From positions 16,755-32,457 of the forward strand of contig QZLH01001310.1 of the NCBI GenBank assembly GCA_003833135.1: a stretch of 15,703 bases of DNA, read 5' to 3'. The notes beneath the pieces are model-generated. The model had not been told where the DNA came from and ran no database searches. It saw only the letters and a program-made list of their open reading frames with translations. Position numbers and translations under genes: made by a program. The first letter of the stretch is position 1; every line of letters starts with the position of its first letter. The stretch comes from Oehlia diaphana. Lineage: Eukaryota > Glomeromycota > Glomeromycetes > Glomerales > Glomeraceae. Below, one piece after another: positions 1-9,200 of this stretch.

Positions 1-36
1 AAACCCCCATTTGCCGAAACTGCCGAAACCCTGCCG

Positions 37-114
37 AAACTATAGTAAACATATAGTAAAATCTTGCCGAAATTTATCGCAGGATTTTGGAGAGGTTTTG
101 GCAAGCAACCTTAT
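37..114 (+). repeat. Left copy of a 78-bp direct repeat
   Basis: This stretch aligns without gaps to 2151-2228. By eye 66 of 78 positions match, with exact blocks such as GGATTTTGGAGAGGT and the terminal GCAACCTTAT. Similarity continues upstream with a one-base gap, through short TGCCGAAAC units that occur three times in positions 12-40. Its 3' part overlaps the start of the transposase relic. The copies could be ends of one old element or two fragments of a dispersed repeat family; the sequence alone does not decide. Confidence 0.8.
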
Positions 115-1441
115 TTAGAACTAATTAAAACTTTCTGGGCTATATTATATTTAAAGAGAATATTTACAGCAAATATTCAAAGTACTTCTCAGGTTGAATC
201 ATTTAATAGTATTATTAAATCCTTTACATCATATAATACAAGTTTATATCAACTTTTCAATTCTTTAATGAATAGAGTTGAATTAAAGCAAGGCATAAAA
301 TTCTATTATAAATTATCAAAAACAGCATGAATCTATTATTGAAATTCAAATATATATATAACAATTTTTAAGTCTATTAATGATCAACTTAAAACTTATT
401 TATTATCCCACATGTATAGTTAAGTACAATAACAATTATCTGAAAATCTTCTTTATAAACTTATCTTTATCAAGGCATAATTGAAGAACTTATTCAAGTA
501 GTTGTTTGTTCTTTAAATTTTATTTCTAAAATTTTATAAGTGTCTAATAAGAAATTTTAATTTAGATAAACAATATTACTATTGAATACGATGAAGAAAT
601 TCTTGAAGATAATTATACACATCCACAGATTCTTGTTAAAATTTATTAAACGAAGTTGATCTATTACAAATTGTTGAAATATGGCTGGTTAAATGAATAA
701 TGAGTTCTCTTACACATCATTTAATTCTCTTCAATAATTACTCATTCTTATGCACTTGTCTCATGATTATTAATTTTGAAATTCTGTGCCAGCACTTTTT
801 TTCAGTTATAAAATACATAAACAAGGCTCAATTTTCAGTGAAAATGGTCAACAATTATTTGTATAATAAATGAATCTAACTGTAATTCAAATTTTATTAT
901 AATATGTTAAACTACAATTAATTTAAATGAAACAATAATCAATAACCTGAAATTATAACCAATTGAAAACTTAAATATTATTGAGCAATTTTGTGATGGA
1001 GAAACTTTTACTAAGCCACTTCAGAATTTTGCAAATCAAAAATAACAATATATAAAAGGGATGGGTCTATGTAAAAAAGCTATTGATATTGCATTAAAAA
1101 CTAATGCATATAACAAATTATGTGAAATATTAAACAATTTTATTAATATGAAAATTAGTCAACAGATTTCAAATATTTTACGGAGTTAAAAGATCCAATT
1201 ACTAATCCAGTTATTTTTACACAAAGAGAAAGACTACCAAATCAGTATAAAAGTTCTTTGAAATAGCACAATTAAAATTAAAATGTAAGCCTCTTTCAGA
1301 TATATCTGGTAATAGGAATGTAAAAAAAATGGAAGAAATCAAAGTGATCCAGAAATATTGGACAATTATAAATCAAAATGATGTAGAAATTGTAAAGAGT
1401 ATGAATATTATAATAAAATTTACCTTGTATTAAATAAATAA
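64..1441 (+). pseudogene. Decayed MULE/FAR1-type transposase (C-terminal part)
   Basis: This is not an intact gene. Fragments in changing frames follow the order of the C-terminal half of Mutator-like (FAR1-related) transposases common in Glomeromycotina. Positions 64-330 are open (89 codons with the stop) and include TSQVESFNSIIKSF, resembling the conserved 'TQRVES.N..I' stretch after the catalytic core. Around 751-795 a SWIM signature CxC...CxH is readable (TGC-ACT-TGT, then TGC-CAG-CAC). Around 1048-1170 'GLCKKAIDIAL' resembles the post-SWIM helical segment. At 1183-1265 'DPITNP...ERLPNQYKSS' resembles the basic linker, and 1382-1441 gives CRNCKEY, a zinc-knuckle start whose His and last Cys are replaced. 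Many stop codons and frame changes interrupt it, and the catalytic DDE region is absent. Family assignment comes from motif recall, not a search. Confidence 0.65.
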
Positions 1442-1538
1442 AGAGTAACAATTCAATGTATTACTTTTAATTAAAGCTTTGATTTGCATTTTTTTTTGTT
1501 TTTTAATTATTTTTTTTAATTATTTAACTCCAAAGTGG

Positions 1539-1600
1539 TATTGTCTTTAATAATCAAAGTGCAGTGTATATGCACTGCACTTTGATTATTAAAGACAATA
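1539..1600. repeat. Perfect 28-bp inverted repeat, TA-flanked (MITE-like)
   Basis: The left arm 1539-1566 and right arm 1573-1600 are exact reverse complements around a 6-nt spacer (TATATG). The outermost dinucleotide on both sides is TA, which is the target-site duplication of Tc1/mariner elements, though TA is also self-complementary. The inner part reads AAAGTGCAGTG / CACTGCACTTT. It could be two terminal inverted repeats joined head to head, that is, a minimal palindromic MITE. It has no coding capacity. Confidence 0.85.
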
Positions 1601-1678
1601 TTGCTTCAGCCGCTATGTAACTGAAGTTATTGGAATACTAGCTGGTATTACAAATAACTTACTAACATTAAGTAATTT

Positions 1679-1932
1679 GGTGATTTATTTAAATCACATA
1701 TTATTTAACTGGTGAAATCACTGGTAACTATGGTGATTTTAACCCCAGTTAAAATTAGCAAACCTGTTATATTATTATATTTCCTAATATTTTTAAAAAA
1801 AATTTCTAACTATCACAAGGTGATGATCATTGGTGACTGAAATTATGATGATTGACTAGCATTAAAAAAATATAGTACTGGTAAAAATTGATAATTCTGG
1901 CCAACGGTAATGATCACCCTGGTGATTTGAAG
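1679..1932. repeat. Cluster of GGTGAT / ATCACC motifs
   Basis: GGTGAT occurs at 1679, 1732, 1819 and 1921. Close variants are at 1711 (GGTGAA) and 1832 (GGTGAC), and the complement ATCACC is at 1913. Several sit in small inverted repeats, for example GTGATTT-ATTT-AAATCAC at 1680-1697 and TAACTGG (1707) with CCAGTTA (1745). This may be a degenerate non-autonomous element or a chance cluster. No gene is visible in it. Confidence 0.4.
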
Positions 1933-2150
1933 TAAAAATCTTTTTAAAAAACATTTTTATTTAAAAAAAATAAAAAATTCAAAATAAGAGATTATTATTC
2001 TATGCTTTGAATATAAATATCTTATGAGTCATATCTTGATAAATACTAAATAGCAAACTTTGTTAAAAAGTTGGTGAAATTCTGGAGAAAAGTGAAACTA
2101 GACAAAACCTATTATAAATGCAGAAATACCAAAACTGCGAAATCTTGCCA

Positions 2151-2228
2151 AAACTATAATAAAACTATAGTAAAATCTTGGAGAAACTAATTATAGGATT
2201 TTGGAGAGGTTTAGGCAGGCAACCTTAT
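2151..2228 (+). repeat. Right copy of the 78-bp direct repeat
   Basis: This is the partner of 37-114, in the same orientation and of the same length, with about 12 substitutions and no gap. Weak similarity continues past the end (ATTAAAA followed by TTTC in both). In this copy the overlapping transposase frame is not maintained. The copies lie 2,114 bp apart and enclose the transposase relic and the palindrome. Confidence 0.8.
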
Positions 2229-3880
2229 ATTATCACATATTAAAATTTCAAGCATGTAATGTAGCAATTATTAAATTTCTATTTTTAATTAATATAGTTG
2301 TATGAAAGCTAGACTCTGAAATTTTGAATATATATTCTGTATTATTACATATTTAAAATTTCAAGTATTATTAATATGTATGTTTTTGAGTAATTAATAA
2401 AATATGAATTCTCACTACCAAGTAGTGTAACTTGCGGTATATATATATATATACAAGAAGACTCTTAGGGCAAGGAAACTTCTCATGTAGTTCAGAAAAA
2501 GTGGAGTTGGTATAGATAAAATCAGGAGCGTAACTGAGATTTCAAAACCTAACTAATGCACAAATCCAAAATGTAATAGATCAAGTAACCTCGAAAACGA
2601 TTAATAGTGATCATCAAAGTCATACGACTTCAAAAAACAAAACCACTGATCCAGATTCTTTAAATTTAAGCCGCTTTTCTCCGAAGAAAAAATTTTCATC
2701 AGCAATTTTATTACTATAATTATGGTTAAAAAAACAAAATTTAAGTCTCTTTAACTGAAATATTTATTAATTAAGCCTTTTATGCCTTTTAGAAATGTGT
2801 ATTAAATGACTAGTACCAACTTTCAAGTAATAAGCATCCTAGAATTATACCATCTTCGACCAGATTTTGATGCCAAACTGGGTTATTTTTTTTTTACAGA
2901 AAGCACAGTATAGAGAGGGACTTTAATTTATGACCAATACTTTTGTTTTTGATAAAAGAATTTGAAAAATTTGATACTTTGCTTCTTTGCTTCTTGGATT
3001 AAATTTCTTAAATAAAAAAAGTATTAGCGGTGAATGTTCAGCACTTGCTACAATATTTTTTGAACCAAACTCTTCTGGTTCTAATTTAGCTTCATTATTA
3101 AGAATAAAGCAAACTCTATATGGAAAAATTATAATTCTGCAAATATAGCGGAAGTTACATCATCGATAAAATCACGAAGCAGGAGTTTTGTGATGTAGGG
3201 ATAAGAGAAAATGTTGATGGAATTTGTGTTATATTTTTTTGAAAGAAACCAGAAAATAGAGAAGTATTTAATTAATAAGTGGCGAGAAAACTTAATCTCT
3301 TACGATCTCCCTTCTAATGCGAACCATTCTTCAATTTCTATAGTATTTTTATTTTTTACATTTCTTATCCTATATAAATCTCTTTAACTTTCTTATTTTA
3401 ATTCTCTCACTGTGCCATTTCACATGGCCATAGATTTACAGCATATTATTACTGTGGCTGTCACAAACTACTCTTCTTAAGATAAATTAAATACGTATCT
3501 ATCTCAATATACTTTAAATAATTTTTTCTTTTAACGTATTTATTGCACCAACTTAAAATATGGGTTCAAAATGAATCTTATTAAAGAAAACTTATATCAG
3601 TAAGTATAAATAAATTTACCTTTTTGAACTAAATTACCAAAAAAGAGTATAAAATGCACTTCAGAAATAAAATATACCAATAAAATGCAGTGTTACGTTG
3701 CCGCTCTATCGAGAAAATTCCATGGTATTCTATCAAGTACCGCAAATCTACAGTATCAAGATCGATACTTTTGCCCCGATAAGTTGCATTAATGCCATAT
3801 ATGGAAAAGCATCATACTGTATTACAAGATTAGTGTATCAATCTAAAAAAATTCGCTTCGTCTCGAAATTTTAAAAAAAT
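2229..3880. other. Gene-poor AT-rich stretch upstream of IMP1
   Basis: No intact gene is visible. There is a (TA)8 tract at 2438-2453, an imperfect direct repeat CATAT(T)TAAAATTTCAAG at 2236-2252 and 2348-2365, and a small inverted repeat AGTATC/GATACT at 3752-3769. On the minus strand about 2880-3190 gives coding-like pieces in shifting frames (for example KLEPEEFGSKNIVASAEH and KKFNPRSKEAKYQIFQILL) broken by stops. I do not recognise the family; they look like remnants. The last few hundred bases must contain the IMP1 promoter, but no clear core element stands out. Confidence 0.5.
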
Positions 3881-4649
3881 ATGCCATTTATCATACCTTC
3901 CGGTCGATCTTTTTTCAAAAAAATTGAATGGGCAATAAAATTTGCTTGTTTTGTCCATCTTATAGGAGAACATGTAACGGAAGTTACAATGGTAATTTAT
4001 CCCTTATAAACCATTATCAAAATTACGTTTTTACCTACTTTTCAAAAAAATGTCAGTGTATAGGGCCTTCAATGCTTCCAACTTTCAACATGATTGGAGA
4101 TATTGTAGTCTTGGAACACTTCAGCCCCAAATTAAAACGCCTTGAAATAGGAGATGTAGTAGTTTGCATATCTCCTACAAATCCTTGGAGAGCCGTTTGT
4201 AAAAGGATATTAGGAATGGTAAACTCTTTAAAAAGAATATTATTTAGATATTCTTAAATTAATTATTTAACGTTTTTGTTTAGCCGGGAGATCGTATTTG
4301 CATTGATCCAACAGTTATAAATCGGAAATATATCATAGTAAGTTAGATAAGCATATTATTTTATTATTAATTAATTTAATATTTTTTTTTTTTTTTTGAC
4401 AGGTTCCCCGTGGCCACGTTTGGCTACAAGGCGACAATATGAGTAATTCAACAGATTCTAGAAGTTATGGTCCGGTGCCTTATGCTTTGATTAGAGGGAG
4501 AGTATTTGCGAGAGTAAAATCTAATTTTTTTCATATTTATTGTTCGTGATTATTTTTATATTATAATTTAACTAATTATAATATGTCATTAGATTTGGCC
4601 TCAGACATGTTGGATAAAGAATGGAATGATTCCTCTCCAAGATGAATAA
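3881..4649 (+). CDS. IMP1: Mitochondrial inner membrane protease subunit 1 (signal peptidase family S26)
   Basis: Imp1 is a catalytic subunit of the inner membrane peptidase. Facing the intermembrane space, it removes sorting signals from imported or mitochondrially made precursors, in yeast including Cox2. Five exons were read: 3881-3991, 4057-4218, 4284-4337, 4403-4513 and 4593-4649, giving 164 aa, close to the human homologue. The N-terminus (about residues 8-35) is the single membrane anchor region. The S26 serine lies in GPSMLPT (Ser42), and the general-base lysine in CKRILGMPGD (Lys86). The signature [17 protein letters not shown], followed by IRGR, separates it from Imp2. All four introns are phase 0; three are exactly 65 nt. 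The start ATG precedes the anchor in frame and gives family length. The gene converges on the WDR26/GID7 gene. Confidence 0.96.
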
Positions 4650-4654
4650 ATAAA
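4645..4654 (+). promoter_or_regulatory. Two overlapping AATAAA signals of IMP1
   Basis: AATAAA occurs at 4645-4650, overlapping the stop codon, and again at 4649-4654. Either could serve as an upstream polyadenylation element. In so AT-rich a region the motif is weak evidence on its own. Confidence 0.4.
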
Positions 4655-5174
4655 TTCAAAATTTCATAATTGTAAATTTACGTCTAGTGACAGTATAATT
4701 TACATTCAATTTATAGGAATTTGAAAAAAAATTCCTATTTATCTTAACAATAGAAAAGAAATAAACATCTTGAAAAAAAATATACAATATTTTGGAATTA
4801 CAGTATATATTTGCAAAGAAGTCAACTTAAAGAAAGAAAAATGGAATTGATTTTATATATAATCTAAAAACAACGATCTCAAATGCTTCTAGATAAAAGC
4901 CAAAAGCTCCAGATCAGAAGCATATAGGATCACTATCTACACAAAAAAAAAAAGGAAAATAATTAATTAAAATTGATGTAAAATGAAGACGTTATCTCGG
5001 ATCTTTCGAATATAAAATCCATTCTTTACACCAACAAAAACACGCGCGTCGGGCACGCAGTAACTTAAATTTAACTTTTGCGGAAGTGTGTTTAATGCAA
5101 ATCCGCAAAAGCCGTACAAAGCTTCTGAAAGTAATGTACGGATTTGCATAACTGCATAAATCATTAATGCATGA
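4650..5174. other. Convergent intergenic region between IMP1 and WDR26/GID7
   Basis: This 525-bp space holds the 3' ends of two converging genes. The part next to the WDR26 stop (about 4970-5160) is noticeably richer in G+C, including CACGCGCG at 5041. It carries an 11-bp inverted repeat at 5095-5105 and 5139-5149. A 65-codon minus-strand frame begins at 5164, just past the WDR26 stop but in another frame; I recognise no family in it and do not call it a gene. The rest, 4660-4960, is AT-rich with nothing identifiable. Confidence 0.6.
5095..5149. repeat. Inverted repeat (hairpin) just after the WDR26/GID7 stop
   Basis: ATGCAAATCCG at 5095-5105 is perfectly complementary to CGGATTTGCAT at 5139-5149, with a 33-nt interval. 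A competing inner pairing CCGTAC/GTACGG exists at 5112-5117 and 5136-5141. It lies 26 bases past the stop codon, so it would be in the 3' untranslated region of the minus-strand transcript. Function is unknown. Confidence 0.75.
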
Positions 5175-8120
5175 TCATGGTGTCTTCATTTTTCCATTAT
5201 GATCAGCAGAACCAGGTGGTCCCCATCTACAAATAATTATATATAAAAAACATTTAATAAGAAATAAAGAAACTTTTGAGAACTTAGTTAAATAAAACTA
5301 ACATTCGAATAGTATTGTCGTCTCCCGCAGAAGCAAACATGTATGGATTGACTGGACTCCAATTAACACTATTAACTGCTCCTTTGTGCCCAGACAATGT
5401 TTCTATCAAATCTGCATGTTCTCGATGCCAAACGTAAATCTTCGAATCTAAAAATGATTATTATAATTCAATAGTGTCACACCTTTATTCAGAACATAAA
5501 CCGCTCTAAGATTATACGAAACCTTCGCTTCCGCTAACAATAAATCCCTGATCTATTCCACCAAAACAAGATCGTATAACGAATTTCCCTTGCTTCTGGC
5601 CCAAATATTTTCGCACAATTCGCCTTTCGTCAATATCCCATAAATGAATTTCCTAAATTGGAAGATAATATCCTCTTTAAATAACCATCCTTCTTCATAA
5701 CTTTTTTTTTTTTAAATAGTCCTACCTTTGTGGATAGATTCACTAAAGCATATTTGCAATCACTCGATAGACAAATTGAGGTGAGTTTTGCATTTTCTTC
5801 CATTGTCCTATATTGGATATCATAATGGAGTGAAAAAAAAGTTTTACGCCGAAAAAATTATATATCATTTATTTTTTTTTACGTACGCTTCTTCCTTTTT
5901 TGTTATAAGATCATATATGTGTATCTTGTTATCATGACAAATTGCCACCATTCTAGTTCCTTCTTTATTAATTGCTAAATCTGCTATTCGCGCACCAGGC
6001 CACTTATGAATTGTTGTACCGTCTAAATTCTAATATAAAAAATTGTAAATATGTATAAAAAAAAGGTAACAATTATGACAATCAAGTTAAATTAATTTTA
6101 CCCATAAATAAGTATTCTTATCCTGACTTCCAGAAATAAACCATTTTCCATCTGGGAGCCAAGCACATGCAGTTACCGGTTCTTCATGTTTTTTCATGGT
6201 ACTTAAACAACTACCCGACTATATTATGATTGTCATTAATTAACTTGTCGGATTTTTATTCAATTATTTGGTAAAAAATTTTTTTACCTCCACACTCCAA
6301 AGTTTTAAGACATTATCTTGACCACAAGTTATGATTTTTGTATCATCCGGAGACCAAGACAAAAAGGACACACAATCAGTATGATCACTGAGCACATGAA
6401 CTTTATCCCAGGTCTGATATATAAGATTTATGTTAGTCAAAAGAAAAATAAATTTTTACAAATAGAAATAAGCTTATTGCTAAATTTCATATTGACAATT
6501 CATACTTCAAGGCTCCATATGATAGCTGTCTTATCTCTTGATGCAGAAGCAAGGAATTTCCCATTATTAGAGAAAGCAACATACCAAACTTCATCAGAAT
6601 GGTGTCTGAAAATGTGGGTAGTAACTGAAGGAAATTGCGATCTAATTATTTTATTTATTTATTTTTTATTTTATTAAAAAAAAAATGATGATAAATAAGA
6701 AAAATGACACAAAATAATAATAATAATAATAATAATTATTATACTTTATAATACCTGTCACAAACATGGTTGGAATATAGCGAAATATATTCGCTTGAAT
6801 TGTGATAAAGACAGGATATGCGTTGCAGAGTAGTTGCTTGTTCTAACAATGTCTCAAGACGGTGTTCAGGAACCATGATTGAAGGTGAAATATATTCTAA
6901 AATTTAATTCGTTAAACATTTGAAAAAAAAGATGATATTTTTTTTAAAAAATAATAATAATAATATGTATAAATACTTTGAATTTCAGCTAATAATTTTT
7001 GGCGCGATGTTCCTTTTGCGCCATCCCACTCAGCTCTGCGTCTTAAATCTTCTGCATTACTACACATCATAAAACTATTATAGGTAGAAAGATTCATAAA
7101 TATTAAGGTTTATAGTCTATTAATCATTATAAGTCTCAATTAACACAACTTACCTTGACAAGGAATGAAGTCTTTCCGAGTTAAAATCGAGTGGAGCAAG
7201 TTCATTCCTCAACACAATTAAAGCTTTCTTAATGTGTCGCGTTTCTAGTAATTCAAGATATTTTTGCTGGCGGATCAAAAATCTCACAACCTGAAAGAAA
7301 TTAAATTATAATTTATTAAAATTATAGCAAGAATTTACTAAATTAATTAATTCATTAAATTTACCACGACATCTTTGTTTTGATCTAACTCCAAGGTTGG
7401 GAAAAGACTTTCTACTAAAGTCCAATCTCCCTTCAAGACACCATCCCTGAATTTCGCAACTGCAGCACTTTCAAGTGGAAATCCAGACTCTTTTTCAAGT
7501 GTGACAGCAGATTGACTTAAAAAATTTTTATAAAAAATTAAAATGAATTTATTATTCAAGAGATCACAAGGAATCAAAATGTACATGCATACCTATAACC
7601 CATGTCTTGCATTGCTTGAACCATTAGCCTAACCAACTCTTGTCGCCGAGCTCTTTGTATTCTATTACTAGTCATTGCTTGACCATTGGTTGCATTCTGA
7701 GAATCTCCATTACTATTAAGAGAAACGCCGTTAGTGCTACCTCCTACACCATTTTCATTTTGGTTGATCCTCATTGTTGGTTGTCTTTCTGTAAGCTCTT
7801 CGAGTCGCAAACGTTTAGGTGAACGTAACTCCGAATCAGAGTCACTAGCTTGAAGATAGTCGTCTACTTCGTCTCGAGGGTGATAACCACTTGTCTGACT
7901 TCGTAGTTCGTCCGTAGGAAAAGAAGAACTTGAGTTCGAAGGAGAAGTAATGTGTGATGACGAAGCAAAAGAGAAAGGTAAAGGAACTTGATCTTCGTCA
8001 AAGTTGCTAAGCAGTGTGTGTGAAGAAGTCTGAGTGACTGCAGCAGAAGCACTTTCTAATAATCTTCGTAACGAAAGTTGATGTGTGTCGTTATTGACTG
8101 AATTGCCTCTGCTACTAGTC
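5175..8120 (-). CDS. GID7: WDR26/Gid7-type LisH-CTLH-WD40 subunit of the GID/CTLH E3 ubiquitin ligase
   Basis: This is a subunit of the multi-protein GID/CTLH ubiquitin ligase, which in yeast degrades gluconeogenic enzymes; Gid7 helps assemble its higher-order form. Exons in transcript order: 8120-7593, 7515-7365, 7290-7154, 7074-6977, 6896-6755, 6641-6506, 6413-6288, 6218-6102, 6029-5887, 5807-5726, 5652-5523, 5447-5303 and 5226-5175. With the tentative first exon the protein is 666 aa, close to human WDR26. The N-terminal about 165 residues are Ser/Thr/Asn-rich and contain a basic SPKRLRLEE stretch. The LisH (about 165-195) includes RRQELVRLMVQAMQDMGY. The CTLH region (about 195-315) includes VRFLIRQQKYLELLE. 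Seven WD repeats (about 375-652) follow, with motifs such as ASASRDKTAIIW and ASAGDDNTIRIWGPP. The frame is continuous through every junction. The 5' end is unresolved: no ATG lies at the head of the first long exon. Introns at 6642-6754 and 6897-6976 carry AAT/TAA microsatellites. Confidence 0.95.
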
Positions 8121-8165
8121 CTTCCAAGTTGCGAGTCGCGTTCCAGGATGGGTAAATGTCAGTAA

Positions 8166-8185
8166 GGCACACACCCAAGTGTGCC
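8166..8185. repeat. Short inverted repeat in the WDR26/GID7 leader
   Basis: GGCACAC (8166-8172) and GTGTGCC (8179-8185) are exact reverse complements around ACCCAA. The surrounding 100 bases are more G+C-rich than the window average. It could be a protein-binding palindrome or an RNA hairpin in the leader. Confidence 0.55.
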
Positions 8186-8646
8186 AAAATTGTGGTAGTA
8201 TTAGGGACAAAAATGCGTGAAAGCGGGGCGAAAATGGGTATTAACTAATTAAAATTAAGTGCCTATACCAAAGGATAGTTGAAACAGTGAGTACCACGTT
8301 ACGTGAGTCACATCAACTTTATAGAAAAGGTCTCGATGAAAATCAAGTTAAAGGCAACGAACTTTTATCGAAAAAAAAAGAAATTAGTTGGAGCAGCCTT
8401 TAACGATATCACTATCGATAGATATAACAGTTGAACACTTAGGATATTTTGAATAAGAAACAAAAAGAAGAGATTTAAGCATTTTTCTCGATGACCCCCT
8501 TTTATGTAACTGAAAAAAAAGTTAGACGTCATAAGATAAATTTCTGCAACGTTCTTCTCCCAGCTAGTTTTTTTGTTAAACATTGTACATAAATTCACGT
8601 GATAATATCCCAATCAACGCGCTCTCGATGCACTCCAACTTCTTAC

Positions 8647-8660
8647 CAAAGTTGACTCAT
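8647..8660 (-). other. Candidate first coding exon of WDR26/GID7 (tentative)
   Basis: On the minus strand ATG-AGT-CAA-CTT-TG is followed directly by GTAAGA, a consensus donor. Joining it to 8120 (acceptor ...TTGGAAG|G) keeps frame and gives a short MSQLW start. Against this, the intron would be 526 nt, much longer than its neighbours, and the acceptor lacks a pyrimidine tract. The ATG also overlaps a TGACTCA motif that may be a regulatory site instead. A strong acceptor at 8510 could belong to the same donor but leads to a frame that closes. Treat it as a hypothesis. Confidence 0.3.
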
Positions 8661-9200
8661 TATCTACCGCCTCATCTCGTTAATAATTGTGAAGGCACAA
8701 TTACTGATTAACTCCTGTCAATACGCCATATACTTCGTTCGTTAATTTCTTTTTATAAATATAGATACTCATAAACAAGTTTTGCAATAAATAATTTGAT
8801 AAATCTATAAATCTCGCACATTAATAATCATTTTTTTTTAGGAATAAGGGGAAAATCACGAGATCCTACTTTTTTGCAGGGAAAACATACATCCTAATGT
8901 GGAATGAATGGTGCAAATAAATATCGCCATTTGGAATTTGTATTTTATAAATAAAAAGGAAAAAAAATTGGAGATGTTTTAAACTTGGGAGAAAAATCTT
9001 CCTTTTTTTAGAAATGATCAATCATTGCTTTAATACAATAACGCGTCGTATTGTATGTATCTCAACGAAAAGATTCCCAAGAATATGATCGAGAATCCAT
9101 ATAACGGGGAAATCCTTGATAAATTTCTTACAAAAGGTATAAAAAATTCGACTTTTTTTTGCTAATTTAGTAATAACAAATAGTAAACGTGAATGAATCA

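Larger units (their letters stand above)
8121..9200. other. Leader and upstream region of WDR26/GID7, then the COX20 3' flank
   Basis: No independent gene is called here. For the minus strand there is a textbook acceptor (CTAAC followed by eight T and CAG, exon resuming at 8509), so at least one intron probably lies in the WDR26 leader. Other items are an inverted repeat GGCACAC/GTGTGCC at 8166-8185, TGASTCA sites at 8304-8310 and 8653-8659, and an E-box CACGTG at 8596-8601. Positions about 8700-9200 are AT-rich and hold the COX20 3' end. An 83-codon minus-strand frame at 8365-8613 matches nothing I know. Confidence 0.5.

Noticed and set aside
3928..4257. 109-codon plus-strand frame as a separate gene
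   Set aside because: It runs through introns 1 and 2 of IMP1; splicing gives the complete S26 protease with all motifs in order.
6318..6677. Plus-strand 119-codon frame
   Set aside because: It lies antisense to WD40 exons of WDR26/GID7 and has no recognisable motif.
7347..7586. Separate minus-strand ORF with VTLEKESGFPLES
   Set aside because: It is the LisH-CTLH exon of WDR26/GID7 with intron sequence read on both sides.
8365..8613. Minus-strand 82-codon frame as the first exon of WDR26/GID7
   Set aside because: It ends at a stop and no donor in a suitable phase links it to the 8120 exon; it also crosses a strong splice acceptor at 8510.
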